A DNA stretch of 49,654 bases from Chitinophaga deserti (GTDB taxonomy: Bacteria > Bacteroidota > Bacteroidia > Chitinophagales > Chitinophagaceae): assembly GCF_003149455.1 (NCBI RefSeq), contig NZ_QFFK01000018.1, forward strand, positions 1-49,654. The letters run 5' to 3'. Below the pieces are notes generated by a model. That model made no database searches and was not told where the DNA came from. It worked only from the letters and a program-made list of their open reading frames with translations. The position numbers and the translations under genes were made by a program. Shown here piece after piece: positions 36,519 to 45,787 of this stretch (position 1 is the stretch's first letter; the number at the start of each line of letters is the position of its first letter).

Positions 36519-37375
36519 TGCAAACCATGAAAAGAAATATCAGTATCACACTCCTGTTCCTCTTCACCGCGTTTACCGCCGGTGCGCAGGATACATTGAG
36601 AGTTCTCAGTTACAACATCCTTGAAGGGATGGTGAAAGACACTACCCGCGGCAAGCAGGTGTTCGCAGACTGGGTTAAAACCCATCGTCCTGATGTAGTG
36701 GCGCTGCAGGAATGCAACGGCTTCACCCAGAAAACACTGGAGGAACTGGCATTGAGCTATGGCCACCCCTATGCTGTGATCGTAAAGGAAAATGGTTATC
36801 CCACCGGCCTTACATCCCGTTATCCCATCGCTGCCATTCAGAAGATCAATGAGAATATGACCCATGGTTTTATCATGGCAAAGATTGGCAAATTCAATAT
36901 CGTAGTGCTCCATCTCAACCCGCATAAACATAAAAAGAGAAGAGCGGAGATTGCGCAGGTGCTTGCCAATATTGAATTACAGTCCGATAAAAAGAACTGG
37001 TTCATGATGGGCGATTTCAACTCCGTATCCCCGCTGGACAGAGAGCGCCTCGAAAAATCAGGCTATCTCGACAAACAGAAGGCGGCCATGGCTAAAAGGC
37101 CCACGGTGCTGGACAACCTGGCGAACGGTACGGAGATCGATTATGAAGTACAGCAAAGCATACTGACGGCAGGTTATATTGACGCCGGTAAACTGTATGA
37201 TGAAAAAGAGAAAGCCCGCACGGGTAAGAGCATCATCTTATCAGACTCCCGGATCGATTACATCTACGTAAGCAGCGACCTTAAAAAGAAGATCATCCGC
37301 TGCGCTTTTATCTATGATCCGTTTACGGCCGTACATTCCGATCACCGGCCCATTATCACTGAACTCAAACAATAA
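36518..37375 (+). CDS. Secreted endonuclease/exonuclease/phosphatase family protein
   Basis: A 285-residue DNase I-like hydrolase with a Sec signal (MKRNISITLLFLFTAFTAGAQ, if translation begins at 36527). Catalytic positions of the fold are visible: Asn33 (SYNILEG), Glu65 (ALQECNG), His132 (LHLNP), Asp166 and Asn168 (MGDFNSV), and Asp275-His276 (SDHRP). Members cleave phosphodiesters or phosphomonoesters in nucleic acids, inositol phosphates or sphingomyelin. Its place in the SusC/SusD operon, secreted, suggests it processes an external phosphoester before or during uptake. The start could be 36518 (TAATG coupling) or 36527. Confidence 0.9.
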   Translation: MQTMKRNISITLLFLFTAFTAGAQDTLRVLSYNILEGMVKDTTRGKQVFADWVKTHRPDVVALQECNGFTQKTLEELALSYGHPYAVIVKENGYPTGLTSRYPIAAIQKINENMTHGFIMAKIGKFNIVVLHLNPHKHKKRRAEIAQVLANIELQSDKKNWFMMGDFNSVSPLDRERLEKSGYLDKQKAAMAKRPTVLDNLANGTEIDYEVQQSILTAGYIDAGKLYDEKEKARTGKSIILSDSRIDYIYVSSDLKKKIIRCAFIYDPFTAVHSDHRPIITELKQ

Positions 37376-37380
37376 CCGGC

Positions 37381-39432
37381 ATGAAGCAATATTTCAGATA
37401 CATACTGGCCGGTGGCGCAATAGCCCTGCTCTTCGCCTCCTGCCGCAAGAAGGAAGATTATTTATTCAGCACCGAACTGGCTATTGATACCCGCATCGTG
37501 CGCCTGGCCGCTACGGCAGACACAACGCAGATTATCGTTTATGCAGATGGTAAATGGACGGCAGAGCCGGTTGAAGAAGCCAGCTGGATGAAACTGCAAA
37601 CCGCTTCCGGAGACGGTAAAGGCAGTTTGCGTGCGGAAGTGCTCAGTAACGAAGGCAACCTCCCCCGTGCCGTAAAACTGCTCGTGCGGGCCGGTAATAA
37701 AACGGATACCATTTCCCTCCAGCAGCGGGGCATCACTCCCCAGATCGCCATTGCAGACACCACCATGCAAAGCATCGCCAACGGGGGCATGCTCAAAACC
37801 GTGATTACCACCAATGTACCCACGGATAAAATGACCATCAGTTACCGGTATGATGATCCCGCACAGGCCAACTGGCTCAGCAATGTCACCATCACCAACG
37901 GCTACCTGAATGTTAAAGCGGATACCAGCCGTGCAGCAGCGCCGCGTACCGGCGTACTCACCCTTAGCTACCTCGATGCACTGGGTACCACCACCCGAGA
38001 CTCTGTACGCATCCGCCAACATCCCGGCATCAACTTCGATGGAGCCGTGCTGAAAGATTTCGCTTATGTGAAGCAAATGCTTGCTGCTGGCGCCATTGAT
38101 GAAAACATCTACATCGAAGGCATCGTGATCAGTGACAAGGGGCATCCCAATATCGGGCAGAACCTTAACCTGTCTGCCAACAAGCATGTGATTGATAAAA
38201 CGGGTAATGCCGTGGCCGTATATGTGCAAAGCATGGATGGCACTACAGGCCTGTATCTTAAGATGAAAACCGCAGGGGATAATATCTTCAGCTTTAACGA
38301 TCATGTGAAGATCTGGCTGAAAGGCGCCTCGCTGGCGAAGCTCTCCAATCCCGGCCGCGCCATCCTCTCCGAAATAGAAGCACCGATGGTAATGGAAAAG
38401 GAAAGCCGGACCACTACATTGCAGCCCCGCGAGAAATACATGCGCGACCTTACAGACGATGACCTGTATACCTATGTGAAGCTCCGCGATGTAGAGATCT
38501 CGGTACCCTCAGGTTCTTTCTCGAATATCAACGAAGGGTATATAGCCCGTATGGACTGCTACCCTACCCACATCCGCGACATTAATGGGAATGGCATGTA
38601 TATGCTCACCAATAACGACGTGCCTTATCGTCGTGATGGGGAACAGGTGCCCCAGGGGGCAGGTACCATTGCCGGTGTGCTGGTAAGCGAAACCATGGAT
38701 CGCTACGGTGGCAACATCGGTAAATACGCCATCCGTCACCTTAAGCGCGAAGACATTGCCCTGCAGAACGCAAGGGATAACGGATTCTCGAACGTACTGG
38801 TGGAATGGAGCAAATACAGAACCGAATACGCCGCTACTCCCACCGCCAGCCTCAACCCGCTGACGCCTGAAATTGGCAACGGCCGCATTTACCAGAGCAC
38901 CAAAACGGGGATGGACTATACCGCTAACGGCATCGGGCCCGGTACCGATTACAATGCCCTGTTACAGGAGCCTGCCACCAATAAAGGTGCTGTAGGTAAC
39001 GGCGGATGGCTCTGCAAAAACTGGTGGAACACCGCCGGCAACCGGGGAGAGTACTGGATGATTGAAGTATCTACCGCCGGCATCAGCACGCCCGTATCTT
39101 TACAACTGGAGGGCAACTCAGATATTGGCGGGCCACGTAACTTTACGGTGGAATGGTCTGCCTCCAATGATGCTGCTACAACCTGGAGCAGTGTGGGCAC
39201 CTTCACTTTCCAGGATGTCGCTAACTGGAGCAATACCCTGCTTACACAGCTGCCGGGTCATAAAGTGGTGAACTTCCAGTTCCCGCAGGCAGCCAGCGGA
39301 TTGAACACACTTTACATCCGCGTTCGCGCTACGAACAAAACCGCAGGAACTGCCACCAACCCTACCGGTGGGTCTATATCCGCTACGGCGGTGAGCAGAC
39401 TGGTGCATGTGTCTGTCAAATACAACAAGTAG
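37381..39432 (+). CDS. BACON/DUF5689 domain lipoprotein
   Basis: A 683-residue surface lipoprotein with lipobox FASC (Cys21). Two BACON-like beta-sandwiches (about 45-115, containing GKWTAEPVEEASWMKL, and 125-212) precede a DUF5689 region (about 215-465: IYIEGIVISDKG, YVQSMDGTTGLYLKM). A C-terminal beta-sandwich (about 490-683: STAGISTPVSLQLEGNSDIG, NTLYIRVRATNKTAG) is discoidin-like. BACON domains bind ligands or give reach, and DUF5689 has no established activity. It begins 5 bp after the phosphatase-type gene and is the last gene of system C, probably a binding partner of SusD C on the cell surface. Confidence 0.85.
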   Translation: MKQYFRYILAGGAIALLFASCRKKEDYLFSTELAIDTRIVRLAATADTTQIIVYADGKWTAEPVEEASWMKLQTASGDGKGSLRAEVLSNEGNLPRAVKLLVRAGNKTDTISLQQRGITPQIAIADTTMQSIANGGMLKTVITTNVPTDKMTISYRYDDPAQANWLSNVTITNGYLNVKADTSRAAAPRTGVLTLSYLDALGTTTRDSVRIRQHPGINFDGAVLKDFAYVKQMLAAGAIDENIYIEGIVISDKGHPNIGQNLNLSANKHVIDKTGNAVAVYVQSMDGTTGLYLKMKTAGDNIFSFNDHVKIWLKGASLAKLSNPGRAILSEIEAPMVMEKESRTTTLQPREKYMRDLTDDDLYTYVKLRDVEISVPSGSFSNINEGYIARMDCYPTHIRDINGNGMYMLTNNDVPYRRDGEQVPQGAGTIAGVLVSETMDRYGGNIGKYAIRHLKREDIALQNARDNGFSNVLVEWSKYRTEYAATPTASLNPLTPEIGNGRIYQSTKTGMDYTANGIGPGTDYNALLQEPATNKGAVGNGGWLCKNWWNTAGNRGEYWMIEVSTAGISTPVSLQLEGNSDIGGPRNFTVEWSASNDAATTWSSVGTFTFQDVANWSNTLLTQLPGHKVVNFQFPQAASGLNTLYIRVRATNKTAGTATNPTGGSISATAVSRLVHVSVKYNK

Positions 39433-39457
39433 TATAAACGGAAACCCTGCATTAACT

Positions 39458-39500
39458 AAAAATGGCCAGACCGGGTATTGTTCCTGGTTTGGCCATTTCT
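39458..39500. terminator. Bidirectional terminator, system C / dehydrogenase
   Basis: AAATGGCCA pairs with TGGCCATTT and internal ACC with GGT, with A- and T-rich ends, between the convergent DUF5689 and dehydrogenase genes. Confidence 0.85.
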
Positions 39501-39517
39501 TATTTAGGTTGATGTTG

Positions 39518-40516
39518 TTACACCAGCACCACCTCCGGGTTCACCGGCTTGTTATTACAAAGCTGATCCACACTGCGCAGGGTGCATTCCGCAATCTGCT
39601 GCAGGGCCTCTTCGGTGAAGAAAGCCTGATGGCCGGTAACGAGTACGTTCGGGAAACTCATGAGGCGCTGAATGGTATCGTCTTCAATGATGCTGGCAGA
39701 CAGGTCTTTAAAGAAAAGCTTTTCTTCCTGCTCATATACATCAATGCCGAGGTAGGCGATCTGCCCGGTTTTGAGGCTTTCTATTACATCGGCAGTATGG
39801 AGCAGTCCGCCTCGGCTGGTATTGATGATGGTTACGCCTTTCTTCATCAACCGGAGGGATTCGCGGTTGATGAGGTACTTGCTTTCGGGAGTAAGCGGGC
39901 AGTGGAGGGAAATAATATCAGAAGCAGCCAGCACTTCATCAAACTGCAGGTATTCCACTCCGGATTCCGTTAACGAGGCATCGGGGAAAGGATCAAAGGC
40001 GATTACCCTGCAGCCGAAGCCTTTCATGATAAGGCAGAAGGCTTTACCGATTTTACCTGTTCCCAATACACCTACCGTGCGGCCGAATAGGTTGAAGCCC
40101 AGTAAGCCATTGAGTGCGAAGTTTTGCTCGCGTACACGGTTATAGGCTTTATGTGTTTTCCGGTTGAGGGTGAGCAGCATGGCTACGGCATGTTCTGCCA
40201 CAGCTTCCGGAGAATAGGCAGGCACACGGCACACCCTGATGCCATGTTTACGTGCGGCATCGAGGTTTACGTTATTGAAGCCGGCACAGCGGAGGGCCAG
40301 TACCTTTACGCCTTTGGCGGCGAGGATAGCGATTACTTCTTCAGTCAGTTTATCATTTACGAAAGTGCAGACTACGGGCGTACCATCATCTACTGCATTC
40401 ACGATGTGAGGGCCGAGATGGGTTTCGAGGAATTCCAGTTCGAAGCCGTATTGTTCGTTGGCCTTTTCGAAAAACTGCCTGTCGTAAGGTTTGGCGGAGA
40501 AGAATACCATTTTCAT
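39518..40516 (-). CDS. ldhA: D-lactate dehydrogenase-type 2-hydroxyacid dehydrogenase
   Basis: A 332-residue NAD-dependent D-2-hydroxyacid dehydrogenase. The start at 40516 gives MKMVFFSAKPYDRQFFEKAN, which resembles the N-terminus of fermentative LdhA; upstream ATGs to 40567 are less likely. The NAD motif GTGKIG (152-157) and the catalytic set Arg235 (NTSRGG), Glu264 (DVYEQEE) and His296 (TGHQAF) are intact. It reduces pyruvate to D-lactate, which fits regeneration of NAD under low oxygen. A single-gene unit between a shared terminator and a divergent lipoprotein gene. The ldhA symbol is by resemblance. Confidence 0.9.
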   Translation of the reverse strand: MKMVFFSAKPYDRQFFEKANEQYGFELEFLETHLGPHIVNAVDDGTPVVCTFVNDKLTEEVIAILAAKGVKVLALRCAGFNNVNLDAARKHGIRVCRVPAYSPEAVAEHAVAMLLTLNRKTHKAYNRVREQNFALNGLLGFNLFGRTVGVLGTGKIGKAFCLIMKGFGCRVIAFDPFPDASLTESGVEYLQFDEVLAASDIISLHCPLTPESKYLINRESLRLMKKGVTIINTSRGGLLHTADVIESLKTGQIAYLGIDVYEQEEKLFFKDLSASIIEDDTIQRLMSFPNVLVTGHQAFFTEEALQQIAECTLRSVDQLCNNKPVNPEVVLV

Positions 40517-40607
40517 AAGCATGAAAGTACAAAACGGCACGTTCTGTTCAAACATGACATTGGTCAATGCAGTTGGCGGAATTTTATATCTTTAACCCAA
40601 TAACTAC

Positions 40608-41579
40608 ATGATGAAGATCACCCTGTACCTTACCCTGCTGGCTATATGCCTGAACGGATGCGATTTTTCTTTTTTCAGGAAAGATCTTAATATCCCGGAT
40701 TCCGTGGCCATCAAAAAAACGGAAAAGTATATACAGATTAGGAATACCCGTATTTTTATCGTTCCTCCCAAAGGATACACAACCGATAAAACAGGTCAAA
40801 AACTTTACTTAGGGAAAAATGCCGAGATATTGGTATTGGAAAAACCCAATAGGGGTTTCCAGCAGGCTTATGAAGATCACATCAAACTTCCTGTTTCCAA
40901 AATGCAGGGCAATCCTTTCCAATCAGAAGTTCAGTATGCCAAACGGTTCAGGATAGGAGCTGACAGCGCAGCACTGGTATTGATTACAGATACCAAAACG
41001 AAGATCAGCAGAATTGATTTAGTCATCGGGAGCGAATTCAAATCAATGTTCATTACTTCCTCTTTCCCAACAAATCAATCTTCCATATTGAAGGAAATAC
41101 TCGCGTCCATACAAACTGCCTATATGGACCACTCAATTACTATTGACTATGAAAGCATTGCAACATTCTCCTTTGATGTATCAGGCGAACGATTTGCATA
41201 TAGTCATAGGGAAAATGAAATCGCGTTTTACACCTACACCAATACCGTAAATTCATATGTAAGTTCAATCGCTATTATCCCGAGTATGTATCCTTTAACA
41301 ATCCAGGATCTGAATACTGAAATGCCCTCCCTCATACAAAAATTGATGGATAAAAAAACTATCCAACAAATTCCAAACTACGAACAAGTGGAGATCAATG
41401 GTTACAAAGGGATTCATCTCAGTTATTATGGGAAATATCCAACAGGAGATGCACAGGTTTACCACTTGTTTTTGTCCAGCAAAGAAACTGCTGTAACATA
41501 TTTGTGCTTCATCGACCCAACCGACAAAGCCCTCTTCGAAACCGCTAAATCCCTCGCTAAAAACATCCGCCTGAAGTAA
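40608..41579 (+). CDS. Lipoprotein of unknown function, AT-rich
   Basis: A 323-residue protein with lipobox LNGC (Cys18) and no domain I recognise. The mature part is a mixed alpha/beta sequence with many Lys, Ile, Tyr and Ser, and two similar halves ending in PTNQSSILKEILASIQTA and TDKALFETAKSLAKNIRLK, which hints at an internal duplication. Codon use is visibly more AT-rich than in all neighbours, which may mean recent acquisition. Divergent from the dehydrogenase. No partner gene suggests a job. Confidence 0.75.
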   Translation: MMKITLYLTLLAICLNGCDFSFFRKDLNIPDSVAIKKTEKYIQIRNTRIFIVPPKGYTTDKTGQKLYLGKNAEILVLEKPNRGFQQAYEDHIKLPVSKMQGNPFQSEVQYAKRFRIGADSAALVLITDTKTKISRIDLVIGSEFKSMFITSSFPTNQSSILKEILASIQTAYMDHSITIDYESIATFSFDVSGERFAYSHRENEIAFYTYTNTVNSYVSSIAIIPSMYPLTIQDLNTEMPSLIQKLMDKKTIQQIPNYEQVEINGYKGIHLSYYGKYPTGDAQVYHLFLSSKETAVTYLCFIDPTDKALFETAKSLAKNIRLK

Positions 41580-41755
41580 AACATCCCCCTGCCATAAAAA
41601 AATGTTGGACGATCGGGTATTTCTCAATATGTTTGTACATATGAACAATAGCACTACAGGGAAACAACCGTAGCGCTGCTGTACTATACCTATGTTATGA
41701 CCACCGAATTGGGACTAAACAGTGAATTGACAACTAGAATTATATAAAAATTTAC

Positions 41756-44374
41756 ATGCAGACGAACAGAAGAATTGGGGTAGATGTGGGCGGGAGCCAT
41801 GTTTCCGCGAGTATTTTCAACGAAGGGCAGCTGTACGCTCCTATGCGGACGGCCCGCTATCCGCTGGATTCACACAGCACGGCAGACGAGATCCTGGGGG
41901 CCATAGCCTCCTGCATCGGGGATGTTATAGAACCCGGTTGCACCGGCATAGGGATCGCGTTTCCCGGTCCGTTTGATTATGAGAAGGGAGTATGTGCCAT
42001 CCCGGCTTCGGTAGGGAAATTCGGCAACCTCTTTGGCCTGCATGTTAAACAGGCCCTGCAGGATTATCCTGAAACCGGCGGCCTGCCCCTGCACTTCGAC
42101 AACGATGCGCATTGTTTCGCATATGGCGCACAGCAGCTGATGCAGCTGAAAGGAGATAAAACCGTACTGCTCACACTGGGCACCGGCTTCGGCTCCGCTT
42201 TCCTCGTTAACCGTAAACTGGCCACCTCCGGCGAAGGTATCCCGGCATCCGGCGCGTTCTTCGATCAGCCGTACGGTACCGCACTGGCAGACGATCATTT
42301 CTCCACCCGCTGGCTGCTGAATGCTTTTACCGCCGCCACCGGAAAAGAAGTCACCAGTGTACGCGAATTTACCACGCAGCATCCCGCTGCCGCTATGCCT
42401 GTATTCAGCACCTTTGGCCATAACCTCGGCGCTTTCCTCCGCCCATGGCTGGAAGCTTTCGGTTGTGAAGAACTGGTAATCGGCGGCAATATCTCCAAAG
42501 CATTTAACCTTTTTGAACCTGCACTCCTGCAGCAACTGGAAGGTCTCAACATTGATATCCGCTATTGCAACGATACGGAAGCCTGCATCCTTGCCGGTGC
42601 AGCCAGTCTGCATACTGAAAAGACGCAGACACCCGCACGCAGCACCACCCAGCCATTGCTGCCCGTAAAGGCCAACACGCCTGAAGGTTATAACATCTTC
42701 CCCTCCTACCAGACCGGGCAATCTGTTCAGGAAGGCTTCGACGCGCTGGCAGCTCAGATTGCCGGAGAAACCTCAGTTGTGATCGACGGGTTTGGCGGCA
42801 TGCTGTGGGAACCTTTCAGAACCGCATTGCATGAGGCTTTACGGAAACGGAACATTCCGGTGTACTGGTACGATGCCAGCGCCTGCATGTATGATGATGC
42901 TGTGATCGGTGAGAAAATAGCCTATGCACTGGGGGGCGATGATCCTGTATTCGGAACGCGGTACACCGGAGAGCCGGGCGATTTCTTCGACCCTGCCAAA
43001 CTTGCCATGCTGCGGCCCGGAAAGGCCCCCGGCATTCACATCGCCTACGGCACAGGTGCTGCATTGGCTACCTTCCCCGGTAAGCTGGTGTATGCCGATG
43101 TACCTAAAAATGAAATTCAGTACCGGATGCGTGCCGGGAGTATCACCAACCTCGGATCGCAAACCGCTTCCTATAAACGCTTTTACTTTGTGGACTGGCC
43201 CGTGCTTAACCTGCATAAGGCTTCCCTCCTTTCCCGTATAGATATCATCGCCGACGCGCAGCGGCCGGATGCACTCACCTTCATGAACGGTGATGCCTTC
43301 CGCCAGTCGCTGGACGGTATGCTTACCACCCCCTTCCGTGCGCGTCCCTGGTTTGAAGCCGGCGTATGGGGCGGCGACTGGATGAAAAAGCACCTGCCGG
43401 GCCTCAACCCCGACGAAGTGAACTACGCCTGGTCGTTTGAGCTGATTACTCCTGAAAATGGGATTGTGCTGGAAGGGAACGGACTGCTCCTCGAAGTATC
43501 CTTCGACTTCCTGCTGTACCGCAACAACCAGCAACTGCTGGGTAATGCGGCCCAGCGCTTCGGTAATGCCTTCCCCATCCGGTTCGATTTCCTCGATACT
43601 TATGACGGAGGGAACCTGTCTATCCAGTGCCACCCGCGCCCTGCATATACCAAACAGCATTTCGGGGAATACTTTACGCAGGATGAAACCTATTACATCC
43701 TCGACTGTGAGCCGGATGCAGATGTATATCTCGGCTTCCAGGAAAACATAGACCCGCAAACGTTCCGCACAGCGCTGGACAATGCGCAGGAAAGGAATAT
43801 CCCGCTTCAGGTGGAGCAATACATCCAGCGGTTCACTGCTGAAAAGCACGGACTGTATTTAATCCCCAACGGCACCGTGCACGCTTCGGGCAAAAACAAT
43901 CTTGTACTGGAAATCAGCAGCACACCGTATATCTTCACCTTTAAGATGTATGACTGGCTGCGGCTGGGCCTCAACGGAGCACCGCGCCCCATCCACCTCG
44001 ATCATGCTTTCGCCAACCTGTACTTCGACCGTAAAGGTGCGGCTGTCCAAAAGGACCTGATCTCCCATCCGCAGGTAACAGATACCTGGACCGGCGGCAG
44101 GAAAGTACAGCTGCCTACACATGCGGAGCATTTTTATACGGTAGACCGGTACGAGTTCTCCGGCAGTGTAACCATCCCTACCAACGGGCAATGCCACATC
44201 TGCATGCTCGTGGAAGGTGATGCGGTAAGTGTATCAGCCAATAACCGGGAACAGCGCTTCCATTATGCAGAAACATTTGTAGTGCCTGCAGCAGCCGGAA
44301 CTTACGAATGCCGGTATGAAGGGAAAGGGAAAGCGTTTCTTGTAGTAGCTTACGTCAAAGAAGATCATTGCTGA
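41756..44374 (+). CDS. ROK-type kinase fused to class I mannose-6-phosphate isomerase
   Basis: An 872-residue cytoplasmic protein in one frame. Residues 1-285 are a ROK sugar kinase: DVGGSH (10-15), catalytic Asp117 in FDNDAH, phosphate loop LGTGFG (141-146). The ROK zinc motif CxCGxxGC is missing. Residues about 310-460 form an uncertain middle domain (SVVIDGFGGMLWEPFRTAL) recalling a nucleoside-kinase fold. Residues about 520-872 are a class I phosphomannose isomerase, with metal ligands Gln624 and His626 (QCHPRPAY), Glu644 (DETYYIL) and His709 (GTVHASG), and a cupin tail. The kinase would make mannose-6-phosphate and the isomerase fructose-6-phosphate. The sugar porter and alpha-mannosidase behind it support mannose as substrate; this is inference. 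Confidence 0.88.
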   Translation: MQTNRRIGVDVGGSHVSASIFNEGQLYAPMRTARYPLDSHSTADEILGAIASCIGDVIEPGCTGIGIAFPGPFDYEKGVCAIPASVGKFGNLFGLHVKQALQDYPETGGLPLHFDNDAHCFAYGAQQLMQLKGDKTVLLTLGTGFGSAFLVNRKLATSGEGIPASGAFFDQPYGTALADDHFSTRWLLNAFTAATGKEVTSVREFTTQHPAAAMPVFSTFGHNLGAFLRPWLEAFGCEELVIGGNISKAFNLFEPALLQQLEGLNIDIRYCNDTEACILAGAASLHTEKTQTPARSTTQPLLPVKANTPEGYNIFPSYQTGQSVQEGFDALAAQIAGETSVVIDGFGGMLWEPFRTALHEALRKRNIPVYWYDASACMYDDAVIGEKIAYALGGDDPVFGTRYTGEPGDFFDPAKLAMLRPGKAPGIHIAYGTGAALATFPGKLVYADVPKNEIQYRMRAGSITNLGSQTASYKRFYFVDWPVLNLHKASLLSRIDIIADAQRPDALTFMNGDAFRQSLDGMLTTPFRARPWFEAGVWGGDWMKKHLPGLNPDEVNYAWSFELITPENGIVLEGNGLLLEVSFDFLLYRNNQQLLGNAAQRFGNAFPIRFDFLDTYDGGNLSIQCHPRPAYTKQHFGEYFTQDETYYILDCEPDADVYLGFQENIDPQTFRTALDNAQERNIPLQVEQYIQRFTAEKHGLYLIPNGTVHASGKNNLVLEISSTPYIFTFKMYDWLRLGLNGAPRPIHLDHAFANLYFDRKGAAVQKDLISHPQVTDTWTGGRKVQLPTHAEHFYTVDRYEFSGSVTIPTNGQCHICMLVEGDAVSVSANNREQRFHYAETFVVPAAAGTYECRYEGKGKAFLVVAYVKEDHC

Positions 44375-44394
44375 TTAATAATAGATAAAACGTT

Positions 44395-45777
44395 ATGAAC
44401 AACCGTCAACAGTTTTTTACCATTACCGTTACACTCATCGCTGCGCTGGGAGGTTTCCTCTTTGGGTTCGATATGGCCGTAGTAAGCGGCATCATCGACC
44501 CTGTGAAATCCCAGTTTGGCCTCTCCGCCTCGCAGGAAGGCTGGTTTGTATCCTGCGCATTGCTGGGATGCATCATCGGCGTACTGTTTTCCGGCAACCT
44601 GGCCGACCGTATCGGCCGCAAGAAAGTACTTTTCATTGCAGCGGTTTTGTTTCTTGTAAGCGCCGCGGGCTTTGCCTGGTCTGAGTCTTACACCGTACTG
44701 ATCCTCTTCCGCATACTGGCGGGCATGGGTGTGGGTGTAGCCTCCAACATATCGCCACTGTATATTTCAGAACTGGCCCCGGCTCATCAGCGCGGCAGGC
44801 TCGTTACCTTTTACCAGCTGGCCATTACCATCGGCATCCTGTGCGCCTATATCAGCAACCTGTTCATCCAGCGGCATGCTGCCGTTGCCAGCCACGATGG
44901 CTTGATGGGATGGCTGTTTGCAGCGGAAGTATGGCGGGGGATGTTCCTGGTTGGGGCAATTCCCGCAGGTGCATTCTTTTTACTGCTGACCATTGTTCCT
45001 GAAAGTCCACGCTGGCTCGCGCAATATGGCAGAAACGACGAAGCACTTTCCATCCTTACCAATATCAGTGGTGCGGAAGAAGCGAAACGTGAGATGAATG
45101 CCATTGCATCCATCTCTAAAAAAGCAACAGGAGGATTCGGGGAGCTGATGCGCGCGCCTTTACGCAACCTGCTGATCATGGCAGCCGTACTCACGGCCCT
45201 TTCTCAGTTCAGCGGAATCAATGCCGTGATATTCTACGGTCCTACCATTCTGAAGAACGCCGGGATAGAAGCGGGCGATGCATTGCTCTACCAGGTTATG
45301 CTGGGCCTTGCAAATATGCTGTTCACCTTTGTAGCTATCTGGAAAGTGGACAGTCTGGGCCGCAGGCCTTTATACATCGTAGGCTCCCTTTGCTCCGCTA
45401 TCGCACTTGCGGCTACGGGTGCCTGTTTCATGGCGGGCGTTACGGGGTGGACCATGCTGCTCTGCATCATGCTGTTCCTGTTCTTCTTCGCGTTTTCACT
45501 CGGCCCGCTGAAGTTCGTTATCGCTACGGAGATCTTCCCCACGCATGTAAGAGGAACGGCGCTTTCCATGTGCATCCTTACCATGTGGGTATCCGACTGG
45601 GTGGTGAACCTGCTGTTCCCTATGCTGCGCGACGGCATTGGGGTGGCGGCCACCTTCTTCATCTTCTCCGCCTGCTGCCTGATTTCATTCTTCTACGCTA
45701 AAAAATATTTGTTTGAAACGAAGGGTAAAACGCTGGAAGAGCTTTCTTCCGGGGAGATCCTTCCTGTGAGTCATTAA
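44395..45777 (+). CDS. Sugar porter family MFS transporter
   Basis: A 460-residue, 12-helix inner-membrane transporter. Sugar-porter signatures are LADRIGRKKVLF after helix 2, HQRGRLVTFYQLAITIGIL, PESPRWLAQYG between halves, SQFSGINAVIFYGPTIL, SLGRRPLY and GPLKFVIATEIFPTHVRG. These fit XylE/GalP-type proton symporters of hexoses or pentoses. It lies 20 bp after the kinase-isomerase gene and 10 bp before the mannosidase gene, so mannose released outside the membrane is the likely substrate. Confidence 0.94.
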   Translation: MNNRQQFFTITVTLIAALGGFLFGFDMAVVSGIIDPVKSQFGLSASQEGWFVSCALLGCIIGVLFSGNLADRIGRKKVLFIAAVLFLVSAAGFAWSESYTVLILFRILAGMGVGVASNISPLYISELAPAHQRGRLVTFYQLAITIGILCAYISNLFIQRHAAVASHDGLMGWLFAAEVWRGMFLVGAIPAGAFFLLLTIVPESPRWLAQYGRNDEALSILTNISGAEEAKREMNAIASISKKATGGFGELMRAPLRNLLIMAAVLTALSQFSGINAVIFYGPTILKNAGIEAGDALLYQVMLGLANMLFTFVAIWKVDSLGRRPLYIVGSLCSAIALAATGACFMAGVTGWTMLLCIMLFLFFFAFSLGPLKFVIATEIFPTHVRGTALSMCILTMWVSDWVVNLLFPMLRDGIGVAATFFIFSACCLISFFYAKKYLFETKGKTLEELSSGEILPVSH

Positions 45778-45787
45778 ACAGCTAACT

